Shown one piece after another: positions 61,817-64,000 of a stretch of DNA of 64,000 nucleotides; position 1 is the first letter of the stretch; every line of letters starts with the position of its first letter. A model generated the notes under the pieces. The model was not told the origin of the DNA and ran no database searches. It saw only the letters and a program-made list of their open reading frames with translations. The stretch lies in contig CAMBMS010000001.1 in assembly GCA_945868845.1 (NCBI GenBank), positions 356,720 through 420,719 of the forward strand, read 5' to 3'. A program made the translations under genes and the position numbers. Origin of the DNA: Asaia bogorensis. GTDB lineage: Bacteria > Pseudomonadota > Alphaproteobacteria > Acetobacterales > Acetobacteraceae.

Positions 61817-62677
61817 TCAGTAGCTCGGCTTGGTCGGGAACGGCGTGAGTTGCAGCTCATGGGTCCAGCAGGAGCGATCCTGCGTGTGCAGATAGTAAAA
61901 TGCCTCGGCGATCTTGACCGGATTCATGACCAGGTCTGGCTGGTTCTGCACCCTCGGTAAGGCACGGGTGCCCGGCGAATCGATCGTGCCGTCGATCACC
62001 ACATTGGCTACGTGCACGCCAAGTTCAGAATACTCCTCGGTCAGCACCTGCGCGAGGGTACGCATCATCACGCGGGGATAATAGAGCGACTCCCCCGTCA
62101 TACGCTTCTTGCCGCGCAGAGACTTAGAATTATTAGAGAAAAAGAGCGATCCCTGGCCCTTCCGGCGCATGGCGGGCAACACTTCCTTGGAAACTAGGAA
62201 TGGCCCGCGGCTGGCGATATGCTGCGCGGTGTCGAACATCTCCACTGGGATATATTCCAGCAATTCCTGACCCGGCGGCAGATCGCGGCCCTCCAGATAG
62301 CCGGCGTTGTAGATCAAGACATCAGGATCTCCCGCCTCAGCCCTGATCGTTGTGAAAGCCGCGGCGATAGAATCCTGCGAGGAAAGATCCAATTCGACGA
62401 TCGAGCAATCCCCCCCTTGTTCACCGATGGCCGCCGCCAGACCAGAGGCATTGGCCGCATTGCGGGTGGTTAGAACGGTAAAAAAGCCTTCCTTGGCGAA
62501 TTTCTGCGCAATGGCGCCGCCAATGCCCCAGCGCACGCCGACAGACAAATGGCTGTCATCGAGAATTTTTCCATGCGCTAACTTGGTATTGCGCCCGTCC
62601 GACTGCCATTTGGAAGTGGCGCCGATCACCACGGCGACCGGCTTACCCTGCGTATTCGTCGCGCGTTGCTGGTTCAT
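61817..62677 (-). CDS. SDR-like oxidoreductase with an insertion in the nucleotide loop
   Basis: 286 residues from the ATG at 62675-62677 (GGGAGTTATCGGT upstream). The first strand ends VAVVIGA (14-20) but the glycine loop is completed only at WGIGGAIA (50-57), a 28-residue insertion containing SKWQSDGRN and DDSHLSVGVRW. The catalytic region is SNNSKSLRGK...GESLYYPRVMM; neither Tyr199 nor Tyr200 is followed by Lys at +4. The C-terminal VIDGTIDSPG resembles the 56.2-kb SDR. I regard it as a divergent SDR; catalysis is doubtful. Confidence 0.78.
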   Translation of the reverse strand: MNQQRATNTQGKPVAVVIGATSKWQSDGRNTKLAHGKILDDSHLSVGVRWGIGGAIAQKFAKEGFFTVLTTRNAANASGLAAAIGEQGGDCSIVELDLSSQDSIAAAFTTIRAEAGDPDVLIYNAGYLEGRDLPPGQELLEYIPVEMFDTAQHIASRGPFLVSKEVLPAMRRKGQGSLFFSNNSKSLRGKKRMTGESLYYPRVMMRTLAQVLTEEYSELGVHVANVVIDGTIDSPGTRALPRVQNQPDLVMNPVKIAEAFYYLHTQDRSCWTHELQLTPFPTKPSY

Positions 62678-62744
62678 ACCGATAACTCCCCATTTATTAG
62701 ATAAATGCAGTTTTTTTTGCGAGTTACAAACTGACCGCGGATGC

Positions 62745-63572
62745 TCACGCCACGCGGTTCCAACCCCACCAGGCGCACAATGCCTCACCCATGATCAAGC
62801 GCTTGTCGGCATCGTTCAGCCAAGGCAATTCTTCGGTAAACATCGTCACGCATTGGCGCCATGAGCAGGGCATTTTTGATATATCCGTGCCCCAAAACAC
62901 ACGCTGCGGACCAAACGCATCAAAAATCTGACGCAAGTAAAGATGCATAGTGGAAAATGGATAGGCTTCGCTGGAATAGCCGGGCGCGCCGGTGGCCTTC
63001 ACCGCGACGTTAGGAAATTGCGCCAGTGCCAGAAGATGCGGAATATGCGTCATGGCGGCGGCGTCTTTCAGCGTTGTCAGCCCACCGCGACCGCCCAGAT
63101 GATCAATCGTCAATCGCAGGCCGGGATGGCGCTCCGCGATCCGGCCCAGTTCGATCAGCGAGTCCGTTGCTAGCACCGCGACCGGGACACTGGCCTTTTC
63201 CGCAGCCGCCCACAACCAGTCGATTGTGCCATCGGCCAGCCATTGCCGCGCCGGATCGTGCAGGAACGTATAGCGCAGGCCCAGCATCCCCGGCTGCGCC
63301 CGCCAGTCCGCGATCCGGGCGCGCGAAGCCGGATCCTCTAGCGGCAGCGATCCCATGACTGCGAACCGGCCCGGGTAATCGCGCACGGCCTCGAACGCCA
63401 TGTCGGTGGAACCAGAATCCCATCCTGGCGGGTGGATGACAGCGGCATCAACACCGCCTGCATCCATCAATGCGATAGCTTCCTCCGGGGTAAATTTCGT
63501 CACCTGCCAATGCGACCGATTGCTCGGCAGGCCAGTTGCCCAGGTATGGATTTGTGCGTCGACGATCTGCAT
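62745..63572 (-). CDS. amidohydrolase family protein
   Basis: 275 residues from the ATG at 63570-63572 (GGGAGAGAGCAGCG upstream). IVDAQIHTWATG is a variant of the metal-binding (D)xHxH motif; LTIDHLGGRG and VFWGTDISKMPC supply the later His and Asp of amidohydrolase_2 enzymes (lactonases and decarboxylases). It lies just upstream of the SDR at 61817 on the same strand, 67 bp apart. Confidence 0.83.
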   Translation of the reverse strand: MQIVDAQIHTWATGLPSNRSHWQVTKFTPEEAIALMDAGGVDAAVIHPPGWDSGSTDMAFEAVRDYPGRFAVMGSLPLEDPASRARIADWRAQPGMLGLRYTFLHDPARQWLADGTIDWLWAAAEKASVPVAVLATDSLIELGRIAERHPGLRLTIDHLGGRGGLTTLKDAAAMTHIPHLLALAQFPNVAVKATGAPGYSSEAYPFSTMHLYLRQIFDAFGPQRVFWGTDISKMPCSWRQCVTMFTEELPWLNDADKRLIMGEALCAWWGWNRVA

Positions 63573-63841
63573 CGCTGCTCTCTCCCTACAGTCCACACCG
63601 GGGCCGTTTCTTCAACAGCATCCAATGAATTCTGTCTGGCAGCAATCCGGACATCGCCAGCTAAGCAAAAATGCCTAATTGCTCAACGTTTGGTGGGTTG
63701 GCTCCCGGGCTGCGGTGCTTTGCAGATACCAGACATGACCGAAAGACCGCCACTCTCATCCACCGAAACGTAGCGATCTGCCCTAACGGGCCTGGCCAGC
63801 TCGCAAGACCGTGGGGAGGCAGATCATTCCCGCGCCATACT

Positions 63842-63988
63842 GTGACACTGACCGGCTGGACCAGCCCGAGGATCGCCGAGGCGTTCAGCGTGCGTGAAGA
63901 CACGGTTCGGCTGACGCACAGTGATCACATGAATGGCAGCGTCGAGACGCTGAAGGCCGCCGTTGCAACCGGCGCCGGTAAAGAGTGA
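63842..63988 (+). pseudogene. IS630-family transposase N-terminal fragment
   Basis: The frame reads GWTSPRIAEAFSVREDTVR, then HMNGSVETLKAAVATG and TGA. GWTxPRIAEAFGVREDTVRxW...GGVEALK is the helix-turn-helix start of a group of IS630 transposases. Substitutions and the stop after about 49 residues mark it as a relic; the last 12 bases of the window are not informative. Confidence 0.65.
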
Positions 63989-64000
63989 GACCGCGTTGCG

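Noticed and set aside
63671..63841. Upstream part of the frame leading into the IS630 relic.
   Set aside because: The first ~57 codons have no IS630 similarity, and the region is the upstream part of a chance open frame.
1..64000. CRISPR arrays, rRNA and tRNA genes, riboswitches.
   Set aside because: No regularly spaced direct repeats, no rRNA-like blocks and no cloverleaf with a TTC-type T-loop were noticed; tRNA absence is by eye and should be confirmed with a scan.

Overview
The window looks like a chromosomal piece of a GC-rich alphaproteobacterium, probably of the Rhodospirillales/Acetobacterales kind. This is inferred from the conserved block radA-cvpA-purF-SDR (18.3-22.6 kb), murJ, and the abundance of CaiB-type CoA transferases, LLM flavoproteins, SDRs and GMC oxidoreductases. 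No rRNA, tRNA, CRISPR array or intact transposase was found.

Layout. 0-5.3 kb: a tightly coupled minus-strand operon (TauD-type dioxygenase, LLM monooxygenase, HpcH/CitE lyase, CaiB CoA transferase, SDR, beta-hydroxyacid dehydrogenase) that reads as a CoA-dependent acid degradation pathway. 5.5-12.3 kb: plus-strand acyl-CoA-dehydrogenase-like protein, GMC oxidoreductase, MDR reductase, a dead MFS transporter, a serine hydrolase and a ketopantoate-reductase-like protein. 12.6-23.1 kb: housekeeping and envelope genes (UDP-sugar dehydrogenase, ABC-2 exporter, murJ, SDRs, purF, cvpA, radA, a secreted protein). 23.1-33.5 kb: a PhyH pseudogene, alpha/beta hydrolase, SDRs, an amidohydrolase, an unrecognised 516-residue protein, a GMC oxidoreductase, a deazaflavin-type nitroreductase and a CMD-family protein. 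33.6-47.5 kb: three consecutive CaiB-family CoA transferases, two LLM proteins, a cupin, an NHL-type propeller, an SDR, MmgE/PrpD, a Baeyer-Villiger-type monooxygenase, and an EthD-family gene split by an AT-rich foreign insert. 47.5-64 kb: an island-like region with more strongly GC-biased genes and many insertion-sequence relics (IS66, IS1380, IS3, IS91, IS630). It carries a TRAP transporter, a haloacid-dehalogenase-like hydrolase, a lone N,N-dimethylformamidase large subunit, 2,2-dialkylglycine decarboxylase, a PPP phosphatase and a PhyH dioxygenase bounded almost exactly by two inverted IS ends.

Functionally this is a catabolic accessory landscape around a small housekeeping core. The recurring logic is import (TRAP), oxidation or hydrolysis (dioxygenases, LLM, BVMO, amidohydrolases, DMFase), CoA activation (CaiB), C-C cleavage (CitE type) and dehydrogenation (SDR, HIBADH). 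At least a dozen gene or transposon remnants show repeated insertion, truncation and decay. The most notable observations are the Bacteroidota-like insert in the EthD gene (44.3-45.2 kb), the IS-bounded PhyH gene (60.55-61.78 kb), the CaiB pair in which only one partner keeps the catalytic aspartate, and the six-gene operon at the left edge.
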